Assembly: GCF_004000845.1 (NCBI RefSeq)
Contig: NZ_BIMA01000061.1
Coordinates: 1 to 40,612, forward strand
Length of the DNA stretch: 40,612 nucleotides
Direction: 5' to 3'
Source of the DNA: Paenibacillus koleovorans NBRC 103111
GTDB taxonomy: Bacteria; Bacillota; Bacilli; Paenibacillales; NBRC-103111
Part shown: positions 27,929-36,270 of the stretch, piece after piece
How positions within the stretch are numbered: the first letter of the stretch is position 1
How the letters are laid out: the number at the start of each line of letters is the position of its first letter
Program-made: the position numbers and the translations under genes
The notes under the pieces: generated by a model
The model's database searches: none
What the model was told of the DNA's origin: nothing
Seen by the model: the letters and a program-made list of their open reading frames with translations, nothing else

Positions 27929-30181
27929 ATGAGCCAATTAGCCAAATGGAAAGCCCTGCTCGGGTCTACATCGTTATTCGCACGATTATTGACCGGCTTT
28001 ATGGCTGTCATTGTGCTCCTGACCACTTTTTTCCTCATTGCCTTCTATTCTATGAACCGTTCCTATTACGACGAATTGATCGGGTATCATGAAGAAAGCT
28101 TGAACTACACCGTGGAGAAGTACGAGCAAAGCTTCACGGCCATCCAGCAAATCCTGACCAACCTTTATCTCAATCAGCAGGTGCAGCGGCTGTATTCGGA
28201 GGCGGAAGCCGGCGACGAGGATCGCATCTCCCGGCTTCACCTTCCCTCTATCAGCTCCTATTTGGCTGAGCAAGTCATTACGAACGGCGATTTATTTATA
28301 GAGGACATCGTTCTCTATCTGAACAACTTCCCCTTGACCGTCGGAAGAACGGGCAGCACCTCGGCGGAGCTTTTATTTTCCAAATATTTGCGCGCTCAGG
28401 GTGCGGACCACAGCTTCTGGCAAAAGCAGTTCGGCGAGTCTTACTATTTCAAGCTTCTCCCCACCACCACCATAGCTCCAAATGCGGTGACCGGGCAACC
28501 TCGTTTGGCCGCGATCGTCAAAAATAAATTGGCGCCGAACATGTATTTCATCGCGTCTATCCATTCCGGACAGCTGCTGAACAATACGTATGTGTCGAAC
28601 CAGAGCAGCGTCTTCTCGATTTACAACGGAGAAACCCCTATCTTCTCCTCGGCAGGCGAGGTCCCTCCTCTCGTTCAAACGGTCGGCGCCGGAGAGAAAG
28701 GCTATGTGTTTCAGAAAAAAGCCGACCAATACGTGTTCTATCAAAGAGGCAGTAAAACCGGACTTACTTACACCGCCACGGTCCCGCAATGGGATGTCGA
28801 GGCCAAAGCCACTCAGCTGTATGTCGTCTTTTTTACCATCGTAAGCATTGCTCTGTTGATCAGTGTACTCGTCTCGATCTTGATCACCGTTTCGCTCAAC
28901 AATCCTTTCAAACGGCTGATGAACGGACTGCTGCGCAACCCGGAGGAGCCTCAAGCAATCTATACGAATATCAAGGAGCTTAATGTTATTCATGACCGCC
29001 TGCAGCTGCTCTCTACCAAAAGCAAATCCATGATGAGCATCTACACGTTCTCCAACCGTCTGCGCAAAATAAAATCCGCCGGCTCCTTCGACCGGAACCT
29101 GGAGCTGCTGGACCGGCCGTATCTGCTCGTCCTGTTGTACTTGCACTATAAGGAGCCGATAGACAAGGAGCCGACCGACAAGGAGAAAATTTCGTATTAT
29201 ATCCGGGAGCTGGTGGAGCTGAAGTGGTCCCATGTAGACCTGCCGACCGTGACGATCCAGACCGAGTCCAACATCGTGATTTCCCTGGTTTACACCGACA
29301 GCTTGGAAACGATCCGGCCGAGTCTCGACGCGATCTGCTCCGTCCTGGAGCAAGACACTTCCTATTATACGGTGACTCTTGGGGTGAGCTCGGCCGGCTT
29401 GCAAACCGCCGATCCTGCCGTCAGCTACGAAGAGGCGCACGCCATGACGCGTCAACGCCGGCTGGCGGACGGTCCCCAGGTGTTCACGTCGCTTGGCCCT
29501 GAGCCGAAGCATACCCAAATTTCGCCTCAGCTCGAGCATCAATACCTCCAGCAGTTGACCGCCGGCAATCATCAGGAGACATTGGCTTTGGTGAGGCGCA
29601 TGGTGGGGCAGCTGCAGGACGGACAAGCGTACGATTGCCACTATCGGCAGCTCGGTGCGGATCTGGTGCTGCGCACGAAGCAGGTGCTGCGCTCGCTCAA
29701 CATCGAGGAAGGGACGCTCCCGGAGAAGGAGGCCCGGCTCCCCGGCCTGTTCACTTACGAGCTCTTCCTCGACGGCATCGAGAGCTATGTCGTTACCGCC
29801 TTACAGCTTGTGCAGGCTAGGCGAAGTGGCGTCGACCCGACCGTCGAATTCATCGTGCACTATATTCGCGAGCATTACATGGAGGACATCTCGCTGGATC
29901 TGATGGCGGATAAGGTGAAGATCTCTCCTACTTATCTATCGAGCTATTTTAAAGAGAAAATGGGATTGAATTTCAAGGAGTATCTGAACGATATTCGGAT
30001 GGAGCATGCGAAGCGGCTGCTGCTGGAGTCGAATTTGAAGGTGCAGGACGTTGCCGAGCAGGTCGGCTATCGCAGCTTGACCCCGTTCACCCGTATGTTC
30101 AAGCTTGCGACCGGGATGTCGCCGAATGAGTATCGCAAGCAGCTGCCGTTGCCGGAAAGGGAGGATAATCGTAGCACATGA
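27929..30181 (+). CDS. Membrane-anchored AraC-family regulator of the uptake operon
   Basis: This 750-residue protein has one membrane segment at about 19-44, an extracellular sensor region of about 250 residues, a second membrane segment at about 300-325, a linker with HAMP-like/degenerate GGDEF-like sequence, and a C-terminal AraC DNA-binding domain (about 645-740: ISLDLMADKVKISPTYLSSY, DVAEQVGYRSLTPFTRMFK, GMSPNEYRK). This YesS/YtdP-type layout is typical of regulators divergent from LplABC operons, where the outer domain senses the sugar directly or via the binding protein. The ATG follows GGGGAG. Its stop overlaps the ATG at 30178 of the next reading frame. Confidence 0.9.
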   Translation: MSQLAKWKALLGSTSLFARLLTGFMAVIVLLTTFFLIAFYSMNRSYYDELIGYHEESLNYTVEKYEQSFTAIQQILTNLYLNQQVQRLYSEAEAGDEDRISRLHLPSISSYLAEQVITNGDLFIEDIVLYLNNFPLTVGRTGSTSAELLFSKYLRAQGADHSFWQKQFGESYYFKLLPTTTIAPNAVTGQPRLAAIVKNKLAPNMYFIASIHSGQLLNNTYVSNQSSVFSIYNGETPIFSSAGEVPPLVQTVGAGEKGYVFQKKADQYVFYQRGSKTGLTYTATVPQWDVEAKATQLYVVFFTIVSIALLISVLVSILITVSLNNPFKRLMNGLLRNPEEPQAIYTNIKELNVIHDRLQLLSTKSKSMMSIYTFSNRLRKIKSAGSFDRNLELLDRPYLLVLLYLHYKEPIDKEPTDKEKISYYIRELVELKWSHVDLPTVTIQTESNIVISLVYTDSLETIRPSLDAICSVLEQDTSYYTVTLGVSSAGLQTADPAVSYEEAHAMTRQRRLADGPQVFTSLGPEPKHTQISPQLEHQYLQQLTAGNHQETLALVRRMVGQLQDGQAYDCHYRQLGADLVLRTKQVLRSLNIEEGTLPEKEARLPGLFTYELFLDGIESYVVTALQLVQARRSGVDPTVEFIVHYIREHYMEDISLDLMADKVKISPTYLSSYFKEKMGLNFKEYLNDIRMEHAKRLLLESNLKVQDVAEQVGYRSLTPFTRMFKLATGMSPNEYRKQLPLPEREDNRST

Positions 30182-30262
30182 GAAAAGTAGCTGCTTGTGC
30201 TTGTTTGCTGCTGATGCTGCTGGCTTGCGGTTGCTGGATGACGCTCTCCGCCGAGGCGGGTG
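30178..30262 (+). other. Leader reading frame coupled to the AraC gene, probably the lost N-terminus of the histidine kinase
   Basis: ATG 30178 overlaps the AraC stop (ATGA) and reads MRKVAACACLLLMLLACGC, a signal-peptide-like start, then a short tail ending AEAGG. The kinase is in another frame, which has a TGA at 30239-30241 and first a weak GTG start at 30260. A one-base indel in the G-rich stretch near 30255-30262 would join the two into one protein with signal peptide plus kinase. If it is not a frameshift, this is only a small unrelated ORF. Confidence 0.45.
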
Positions 30263-31561
30263 GCGTTGCTGGTCCCCTACATCATCGTTTTGCTGCTTCC
30301 CGTTTTTTTCTATGTGATGTTCGTCTACATACGCGCCGCCTTGCGCCGAAGAATGGGATCGCGCTTCAACACAGTCGGTTTCCTAGGTTTCTTCGTCACC
30401 GTAATTTATGAGATCCTTTATTATACCGGTTTCGTCCCGGTCGGCGGGCTTGTCTCGTTCGGGCTGCTGTTCTTCCTGTTGACCCAGCTGTTGAACTTAT
30501 CGCTGATGTTCACGAGGGCGGTCACCCAGTCGGAACGATTGTCAGTTGAGCTAAATTTCGTGATTGAGTCGCAGGAAGAGACGATCCGGCAGCGAACGGC
30601 CTCCCTGCAGGCGCTGAATTTGCAGCTGGAGCAAGGCAATCAGGAGCTACTCCGCCTCGAAACGATGCGCAGCGCGATGCTTGCGGAAGTGCATCATGAT
30701 TTGTCCACTCCGATTACGGCCATAAAAGGATTTGCTAAAGCGATCAAAACGGGGGTCCTGTCGGAGAAGGAGGCGCCTGTTTATGCGGGCCGCATCTATG
30801 AGCGCAGTCTGATGCTGGAGAAGCTTATCGACAATGTCGTGGAGTTGAGCCAATTGAAGACGGGCGATGTTCGGCTGGAGCTAGTGGAAGTGCCGCTTCT
30901 GCCGTTCGTGCGCCAATTATGCGCGCGGTACGCCGCCGAGACGAGTGCGGAGGAGGTTACTTTGATCGAGGAGGAACGGCATGTCTCGCTAGTTGCGTTG
31001 CCGCCCGGCGAGGAGCTGCTCGTCCGATTGGACCTGTTCCGGTTCGAGCGGGTATTCGCCAACTTAATCGCTAATGCGGTGAAATATTCCTCCCGTGAAG
31101 GAATGATCCGGGTGTGGGTCGAGTTCCGTCAGGCGTCCGTCGCAGATAGCCGTGAAGCGGAAATCGGTGAGGCGGATAGCGCTGAAGCGATTGGCGATGC
31201 AGCGGATCGTAGCGATGCGATTAGCAGTGGTGCGATTGGCGGTGGTGCGAGTCGCGGTGAAGCGATCCTGCATGTATCCGATACCGGCATTGGGATTCCG
31301 GAATCCGAGCTCACTCGTATTTTCGAGTGGCGGTACCAAAGCCCCGGCGTTCGTCAGGCGGGCAAGGGAAGCGGACTCGGGCTGGCGATTTGCTTGGAAA
31401 TCGTGCACCTGCATCAAGGGGAGATAAGTGTGAGCAGCAAGCCGGGGGAAGGCAGCGACTTCTTTATCGTGCTCCCCGCTAGAATCGGAACCTCCCCTTT
31501 CAGCTCATTAGAAGGAGGAGACTATGGAAACCAACCTATTGCTGATAGAAGACGATCCTGA
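30260..31561 (+). CDS. Sensor histidine kinase with a 5-residue repeat in its ATPase domain
   Basis: From GTG 30260 the protein has about three hydrophobic segments (residues 1-90), a coiled-coil, then the phospho-acceptor box VHHDLSTPITAIKGF (His146), N box FANLIANAVKYS, G1 DTGIGIP, F/G2 region with KGSGLGLAI. Between the N and G1 boxes lies an insertion of about 40 residues made of five-residue repeats (residues 294-333). The true start is unclear: an in-frame GTG at 30260 lacks a strong ribosome binding site and a coupled signal-peptide frame precedes it. It is followed by its response regulator, which overlaps the kinase by 38 bases. The partner regulator is frameshifted, so the pathway may be inactive in this strain. 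Confidence 0.75.
   Translation: MALLVPYIIVLLLPVFFYVMFVYIRAALRRRMGSRFNTVGFLGFFVTVIYEILYYTGFVPVGGLVSFGLLFFLLTQLLNLSLMFTRAVTQSERLSVELNFVIESQEETIRQRTASLQALNLQLEQGNQELLRLETMRSAMLAEVHHDLSTPITAIKGFAKAIKTGVLSEKEAPVYAGRIYERSLMLEKLIDNVVELSQLKTGDVRLELVEVPLLPFVRQLCARYAAETSAEEVTLIEEERHVSLVALPPGEELLVRLDLFRFERVFANLIANAVKYSSREGMIRVWVEFRQASVADSREAEIGEADSAEAIGDAADRSDAISSGAIGGGASRGEAILHVSDTGIGIPESELTRIFEWRYQSPGVRQAGKGSGLGLAICLEIVHLHQGEISVSSKPGEGSDFFIVLPARIGTSPFSSLEGGDYGNQPIADRRRS
31139..31258 (+). repeat. Eight 15-bp units encoding a 5-residue repeat in the kinase
   Basis: Units of 15 bases follow in frame: VADSR, EAEIG, EADSA, EAIGD, AADRS, DAISS, GAIGG, GASRG. Most begin with an acidic or Gly codon and GCN. 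They sit between the N and G1 boxes of the ATPase domain, where most kinases have only a short strand connection. Confidence 0.8.
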
Positions 31562-32233
31562 TATTTCCGAGCTGGTCGCCCTTTATTTGCGGAAGGAAGG
31601 GTATCGCATAGATGCGGCGAGCTCGGCGGAGCAAGCACTTAGCCTGTTCCAGCGTTCCGCCTACGACATGCTGATCTCGGACATTATGCTGCCCGGTATG
31701 GATGGAATGGCGTTCGTGCAGCACATTCGCAACCGGTCGAACATCCCGATCCTTTTCCTTACGATTACGAGCAAAAAAGACCCGCAAGATGTGATTGCCG
31801 GCCTCAACATCGGCGGCGACGATTATGTGACGAAGCCGTTCGAGCCGGAGGTGCTCGTGGCGCGCGTGCAGGCAGGTTTGCGGCGTTATCGCTCGGCGCG
31901 TCCGAAGACGGCGGAAGTGAATGGCGCCGATGTATGGAAGGACGGACGGCTGACGATCCACAAGAAGCGGCTCGAGGTGCTGATCGACGGCGAGCCGGTG
32001 GCTTGTCGGCCAAGGAGCTGCATCTGCTGCTCTATCTGGCGGAGCATCCGAAGCGGGTATTTAGCGTCGGACAGCTGTACGAGCGAATCTGGAGGTTGGA
32101 CGGGATGAGCGACGAGCGCACGGTCATGGTCCACATCCACCATCTCCGCCGGAAAATCGAGCCGGATCCGGCCAACCCGAGCTACATCTTGACGATCCGC
32201 GGGTTCGGCTATAAGTTCGGCATGGAGCCTTAG
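31524..32233 (+). pseudogene. OmpR-type response regulator, frameshifted in the DNA-binding domain
   Basis: The receiver domain is intact: IEDDPD acidic pocket, phospho-acceptor Asp53 (LISDIMLPGMDG), and Lys in YVTKPFEP. The start ATG 31524 has GAAGGAGG upstream. The winged-helix domain is split: frame one runs to EPVACRPRSC and then junk to a stop at 32108, and the rest (SAKELHLLLYLAEHPKRVFS through DERTVMVHIHHLRRKI to FGYKFGMEP) is in the second frame, which begins near 32003. One base missing close to 32003-32006 (GTGGCTTGTCGG) would restore VALSAKELHLLL. Either a real loss-of-function indel or a sequencing error explains it. Confidence 0.85.
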
Positions 32234-32274
32234 ACAGCGGGGGCTGACACCCATTTTGCTCCCCAAATGAGTAT

Positions 32275-32676
32275 TCAATCATTCTCACTCATTTGATGTG
32301 AATGTTCTTCAATAATCATAATCACTTGCTCTAAGCTATATTTGCCGACTACAATATCTACGATAAAATCCTCGATTTCTTTTTGCCCCATTTCAAACAT
32401 GTATCCATTAAGTGCAAGAAATGTTGTCATGGCCAGCAATGAGGTACGTTTGTTTGCATTTTGGAAGCAATGATTTTTTGCTAATGATTCCAGGAGTGCT
32501 CCTGCTTTTTTAAACGGATCATCATAGAGCTCTTTTCCGAATGCAGTCATTTTAGGACGATTTACTGCGGAATCCAGCAAGCCAATATCCTTAACACCTA
32601 TCATTTCTTTCCCACCATGTTCTTCAATGAGCATCGTGTTAAAGAAAATAATCTCCTCTACGGTCAGATAGATCAT
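32275..32676 (-). CDS. doc: Doc/Fic-type toxin (death-on-curing family)
   Basis: This 133-residue protein starts with IYLTVEEIIFFNTML and carries the Fic-like motif NHCFQNANKRTSLLAMTTF (HxFxxANKR), which gives Doc its kinase-type activity on elongation factor EF-Tu. The start overlaps the antitoxin stop by ATGA, so translation is coupled. The C-terminal helix ends EHSHQMSEND. The gene sits downstream of its antitoxin in one AT-rich operon. Confidence 0.88.
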   Translation of the reverse strand: MIYLTVEEIIFFNTMLIEEHGGKEMIGVKDIGLLDSAVNRPKMTAFGKELYDDPFKKAGALLESLAKNHCFQNANKRTSLLAMTTFLALNGYMFEMGQKEIEDFIVDIVVGKYSLEQVIMIIEEHSHQMSEND

Positions 32677-32924
32677 CGGTCTTGTAATCCTTTTAGCGCT
32701 TCTGAATACTTACCCATGAGCTTGTGTGCCATATTGAGAACTTCTGGTCGCAAGCCTTCCGGCAGAGCTTTCTTTACTGGAGATAGAACGATATTCCCGT
32801 TTTCATCAAGTTCTACATTAAATATATCGTCTTTCTTAAATTGTTGTTTTTCAATGATCTCACTTGGAATTGTAATTCCCAAGCTGTTTCCAACCCTTAT
32901 TATTTTGCGCGTTTTATTGTTCAT
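32673..32924 (-). CDS. AbrB/MazE-type antitoxin
   Basis: I place the start at ATG 32924, eight bases after AGGAGG, giving 83 residues beginning MNNKTRKIIRVGNSLG. The N-terminal 45 residues form an AbrB swapped-hairpin fold (IRVGNSLGITIPSEII) that binds DNA, and the rest should wrap the toxin (VLNMAHKLMGKYSEALKGL). An ATGA overlap couples it to doc. It likely represses its own promoter at the palindrome at 32939. Confidence 0.85.
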   Translation of the reverse strand: MNNKTRKIIRVGNSLGITIPSEIIEKQQFKKDDIFNVELDENGNIVLSPVKKALPEGLRPEVLNMAHKLMGKYSEALKGLQDR

Positions 32925-32938
32925 CTTTGATTCCTCCT

Positions 32939-32960
32939 GTACTAACGTAAGTACATTATA
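32939..32960 (-). promoter_or_regulatory. Promoter and palindromic operator of the toxin-antitoxin operon
   Basis: TATAAT (32960-32955, minus) is directly followed by GTACTTACGTTAGTAC (32954-32939), a palindrome with a single mismatched pair. It lies just before the antitoxin AGGAGG. No strong -35 is visible. This layout fits autorepression by the AbrB antitoxin. Confidence 0.55.
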
Positions 32961-33009
32961 ACACATCTTCATGAGATAATAATGAGCATTTCTTTTGACA
33001 CTTTGAACC

Positions 33010-33242
33010 CAATAACTATGGGAGTGACGAAATCGATGGGGATATACATTTGCCTCGACATCGCCCCGATATGCAAGCCGCTTTAGTGCCCACCGGAGCG
33101 TTGGAATTTCCATTCGTTTAATTGGATTAGTATCTGTGACAAATAAAGCTTTACAAGAATCCAAACGATTAGCCAAATACTTCTTCAACCAAACTTTACA
33201 CTCGGTCGTGAAGTAAAAGGTTGATATACTGATAGATTCCAC
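33010..33242 (-). pseudogene. Fragment of a tyrosine recombinase (integrase)
   Basis: The frame upstream of the antitoxin reads TTECKVWLKKYLANRLDSCK...KALFVTDTNPIKRM...LRWALKRLAYRGDV...YPHRFRHSHSY, the middle of a XerC/XerD-type recombinase. The HxxR core motif (HRFRH) is present, but the following His/Gly-rich region and catalytic Tyr are missing. There is a TAG just upstream and no ribosome binding site. It is a remnant, and the antitoxin operon was joined to it. Confidence 0.7.
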
Positions 33243-33330
33243 AATCGTTACCCGCTAGGTTAACACCGCGACAAATTACTAGTTATTCCGAAAATAAGCT
33301 TAAACGCGTTCCGCGATCTTTTCATTTTTT

Positions 33331-33943
33331 TTATTGGCTTCTTTGGAGTCCCATATAAGGACGTTCTTTCCTAAATACTTTTGGCTTAACTATACCCTCT
33401 TGCTTAGATTCAGACCCATCATCGAGCTCGGTTTCCGTTCGGATTATCCAGGTATTTCCTAGCAAATACAGTCCTGTCACCTCACCACCCCAGCTTCTCA
33501 TAGGGAATTTCGCTATCTCGGCGAACGTCACGGCAATGCAGCATACGGGTTTCATCATCATACCCGTAGATCACCCCCCATTCGGGTATGAACAAATCCC
33601 AGCTTAATGCGTGAATACCCGCATCCGAACTCGTTTGGATCATCTCTAGTGCAATTTCGAGTTCCTCTGGTGTCGGTGCGATATGACTCTGCCTGCCCGT
33701 GGTCCTTACCGTAAACCCTAAATTCATCAAGGCTTCCGCATGCCGCAGTTGCCAATCAAAAAAAGAGTAGCTGCCTACTTCTACCTCTTCGCGATCGATA
33801 ATAATTCGGAATGCATGAGCGGTAAAACCCATGATATCCGTATGGAACAGTTCTTTTTTGTCCGTATATTGCACCATGCTGTAAATACTTTCGGTGTCGG
33901 TATTGCAGTTCCATGTGAAATCATTTCTTGGACTTCCAGCCAC
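33331..33943 (-). pseudogene. BtrH-like (papain-like fold) protein, frameshifted
   Basis: Frame one starts at GTG 33943 (overlapping the previous stop by one base, AAGGA upstream) and runs 153 residues to IPYEKLGW and a stop at 33482. Frame two continues the pattern (GEVTGLYLLGNTWIIRTETE) to 33331. Together they give EKLG-GEV, as in BtrH-like N-terminal-domain proteins of Bacillales, with a one-base difference in the GGGGTGGTG stretch. The start region SPRNDFTWNCNTDTESIYSM and DRRSHIAPTPEEL-like parts fit loosely. BtrH is an acyltransferase-like enzyme in aminoglycoside synthesis, but relatives are of unknown role. The family call is tentative; the frameshift is the more certain point. Confidence 0.5.
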
Positions 33944-34326
33944 TATTCATCGTCCTTCCATCCGACCCGAACACAAGGCTGAGCCGGAAGCTTACGCTTC
34001 GGTTTGCCAAGTGTCATTCGTTTTTCGATATAAACACTAACGTGAACACGGAGCCTTTCATGCAATACTTTCTGGCGGGAGCGAGAAATACTGTTGTAGA
34101 TGCTGGCTATTGAGGTATTGAGTAGCGCTGCGATGTCTTGGAGCGGCAGTTGATCCAGAAAAAAACGTTCGAACACTTCCTTCTCCCGACGCGTCAAGCA
34201 ATGCAGCAGGCATCGGATGACATCGATCAGCTCCTTTCGCAACGAAGCGATACTTGGGTCACTCGACCGTTGCGCGGACTCAAGCGCCTTAGGCCAAGGT
34301 GGAATAGGACATTGTCGATGTCCCAA
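33943..34326 (-). CDS. Sigma-70 region 4 (HTH) protein, N-terminus unclear
   Basis: This protein of about 127 residues has a clear region 4: LTRREKEVFERFFLDQLPLQDIAALLNTSIASIYNSISRSRQKV. No sigma region 2 is present. The proposed start is TTG 34326, which has no good ribosome binding site and a TGA just before it; the frame may begin later or have lost its front part. In many Bacillales a standalone region-4 protein or ECF sigma factor precedes a BtrH-like gene. Its stop overlaps the start of that gene. Confidence 0.6.
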   Translation of the reverse strand: MGHRQCPIPPWPKALESAQRSSDPSIASLRKELIDVIRCLLHCLTRREKEVFERFFLDQLPLQDIAALLNTSIASIYNSISRSRQKVLHERLRVHVSVYIEKRMTLGKPKRKLPAQPCVRVGWKDDE

Positions 34327-34457
34327 TGTTCATCCTTCGAATCCGCGGATAGCACTGGCGTTGCTTGAATCGCATACGAAGGTGGTGTTCCCTGTTGGAG
34401 GGATCAACACGACAAAAATCGAAAATCCTTCATTGTCTTGTTACCATATTTTTCTTG

Positions 34458-34610
34458 ATGTATGCTATACTTGGAATTGCGATTTTGATCCTGATCTATT
34501 TGTTTGTCGGAATATCTAAAAGGGAGAAGGAGGAGGTCGTCGAGTATCGGGACTACCCAGACACTCTGGCGTTTGATAATTCCGAGAGAATTGCTATTTT
34601 CGAACAATGA
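34458..34610 (+). CDS. Possible 50-residue single-pass membrane peptide
   Basis: From ATG 34458, MYAILGIAILILIYLFVGISK is one strong hydrophobic helix, followed by a charged tail (REKEEVVEYRDYPDT). There is no clear ribosome binding site, and the IS element inserts just downstream. It may be real or chance; included with low confidence. Confidence 0.25.
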   Translation: MYAILGIAILILIYLFVGISKREKEEVVEYRDYPDTLAFDNSERIAIFEQ

Positions 34611-34724
34611 TTAGGAGCCATTCCTGTAATGAAGTAATTTGAGCTTTGAAGAAAAAGAGCGCCTTTAGTACACTGGGAAAGTTCCGGCAAGAACAAAACC
34701 CATATACGAAAAGAGGCACTCAAC

Positions 34725-36023
34725 ATGAAGCATAAGCTAAAACAGAAACAGAATCAACGAATAACAAGAATGACCGAAACGACGCTTGTGGTAGGCGCGG
34801 ATATAGCGAAGAAGGTCCACGTAGCTCGAGCTGTAGATTTCCGCGGGATTGAACTCGGGAAAGACTGTGTGTTCCATAACGATCAGGCAGGCCTTACGAA
34901 GCTAGCAACGTGGATGAAGGAGCTTGGACAGGCGCATGGGAAATCGGACATCGTGTTTGGCATCGAGCCTACCGGACACTATTGGTTTCCGCTAGCCGCA
35001 TTTCTGCAAGAACAAGGCATTCAGGTCGTCGTCGTCAATCCGCATCATGTCAACAAGACAAAAGAGCTGGAAGACAATTCGCAAACGAAGAGCGACTATA
35101 AGGACGCCAAAGTCATTGCAGATCTCATTCGAAATGGGAAGTACTCCGAGCCGAAGCTGCCGACGAAGGAATACGCAGAACTGCGCATCCTGATGAACCT
35201 TCGGGAGAAGGTAGCAGCCAGCCTGACGCAAGTAAAGGGTCGGATCGGCAATTGGTTCGACCGGTTCTTTCCGGAGTACGGCGTTGTCTTTAAAGACTGG
35301 GATGGTAAGGCATCGCTTATGACGATGCGAGCGTTCCCGCTGCCGGCGGACATTACCGCCAAGGGAGCCAGAGACGTTCTGGCCCACTGGAAGACGGAGG
35401 TGAAGCGCGGCGTAGGTATCAAACGAGCAGAACAGCTGTATGCCGCCGCTACGTCCTCCATCGGGCTGACCGAGGGAGTGATCGCCGCACGCATAGAGCT
35501 CAGCACGTTGCTAGCGCAGTTTGACTTATTTAGCGAACAAGTAGAAGCCATCATGAAGCAGGTGATGGGAATCCTGGAGAACATTCCGGGAGCGGCAGAA
35601 ATGCTGTCGGTGCCGGGAATTGGAGCGATTACGGTAGCCGGGTTCTTGGCAGAAGTCGGGGACTTAAACAACTACGATCATGGTCAGCAAATCATTCGAC
35701 TGGCCGGGCTGAACCTCAAAGAGAATAGCTCCGGCAAGCGGAAGGGCAAGACAGGGATGAGCAAGCGAGGACGGTCACGCCTACGAGCGCTGCTGTTCCG
35801 CGCGGTGATGCCTCTGGTGGCCAAGAACGAAGCGTTCCAAGCGCTCCACAAGCACTACACCACACGAAGCCAGAATCCGCTCAAGAAGAAACAGTCGCTC
35901 ATCGCACTGTGCGGAAAACTCATTTGTGTCTTGTACACGCTGGGGACGAAACAACGAGTTTACAATGCGATCGACGTCTTGGGCCCCGCTCGGCAACACC
36001 AGCTACAGCTAGAGGCTGCATAA
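34725..36023 (+). CDS. IS110-family transposase (DEDD recombinase)
   Basis: This 432-residue protein has the RuvC-like N-terminal domain with the acidic set D26 (VVGADIAKK), E81 (FGIEPTGHYW), D124 and D127 (SDYKDAKVIADL); the D-x2-D spacing matches the family. The C-terminal Tnp20 domain carries SVPGIGAITVAGFLAEVGD and the Ser-containing region LKENSSGKRKGK (S335/S336), where the catalytic Ser is expected. All key residues appear intact, so it is probably active. In this family a structured noncoding RNA from the element end, the bridge RNA, pairs with donor and target DNA. No other copy lies in the window. Confidence 0.95.
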   Translation: MKHKLKQKQNQRITRMTETTLVVGADIAKKVHVARAVDFRGIELGKDCVFHNDQAGLTKLATWMKELGQAHGKSDIVFGIEPTGHYWFPLAAFLQEQGIQVVVVNPHHVNKTKELEDNSQTKSDYKDAKVIADLIRNGKYSEPKLPTKEYAELRILMNLREKVAASLTQVKGRIGNWFDRFFPEYGVVFKDWDGKASLMTMRAFPLPADITAKGARDVLAHWKTEVKRGVGIKRAEQLYAAATSSIGLTEGVIAARIELSTLLAQFDLFSEQVEAIMKQVMGILENIPGAAEMLSVPGIGAITVAGFLAEVGDLNNYDHGQQIIRLAGLNLKENSSGKRKGKTGMSKRGRSRLRALLFRAVMPLVAKNEAFQALHKHYTTRSQNPLKKKQSLIALCGKLICVLYTLGTKQRVYNAIDVLGPARQHQLQLEAA

Positions 36024-36089
36024 ATTCAAGAAGCATTCGCCTGTAAAACGACTTATTCACATGTGTATAACCGAGACAACGGAAGCACC

Positions 36090-36270
36090 GGAGAAGCCGA
36101 CGGATCAATATCCATAAGGGCAATGACCCCGTTTAGGAGCAAGAGTCGGCCTCCACCCCTTGAGAGGTAGAACGAAGGAATGTAAGGGCATAGACCCGGT
36201 GTGACATGGGAGGGTAAACCCCAAGGGAAGATATGGAGATCCACTGTGCGAATCAACCAGTAATCCACAG
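36090..36270 (+). ncRNA. Candidate bridge RNA in the right noncoding end of the IS110 element
   Basis: GCCGAC (36096-36101) pairs with GTCGGC (36145-36150) and encloses a small GGA/TCC hairpin plus a GGG/CCC hairpin. A second region has AGGGCATAGACCC, GGGTAAACCC and CACTGTG. The near-repeats AAGGGCAATGACCCC and AAGGGCATAGACCCGG would make two similar loops, as expected for target and donor loops. IS1111-type members carry this RNA downstream of the transposase. The fold was judged by eye. Confidence 0.35.

Noticed and set aside
28373-29641. 422-residue minus-strand frame opposite the AraC regulator
   Set aside because: Shadow frame; the plus-strand protein has a full sensor and AraC domain.
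34260-34460. Extra frames upstream of the sigma region 4 gene as a missing sigma region 2
   Set aside because: The short open segments in the other two frames show no sigma region 2 pattern, so I could not support a frameshifted N-terminus.
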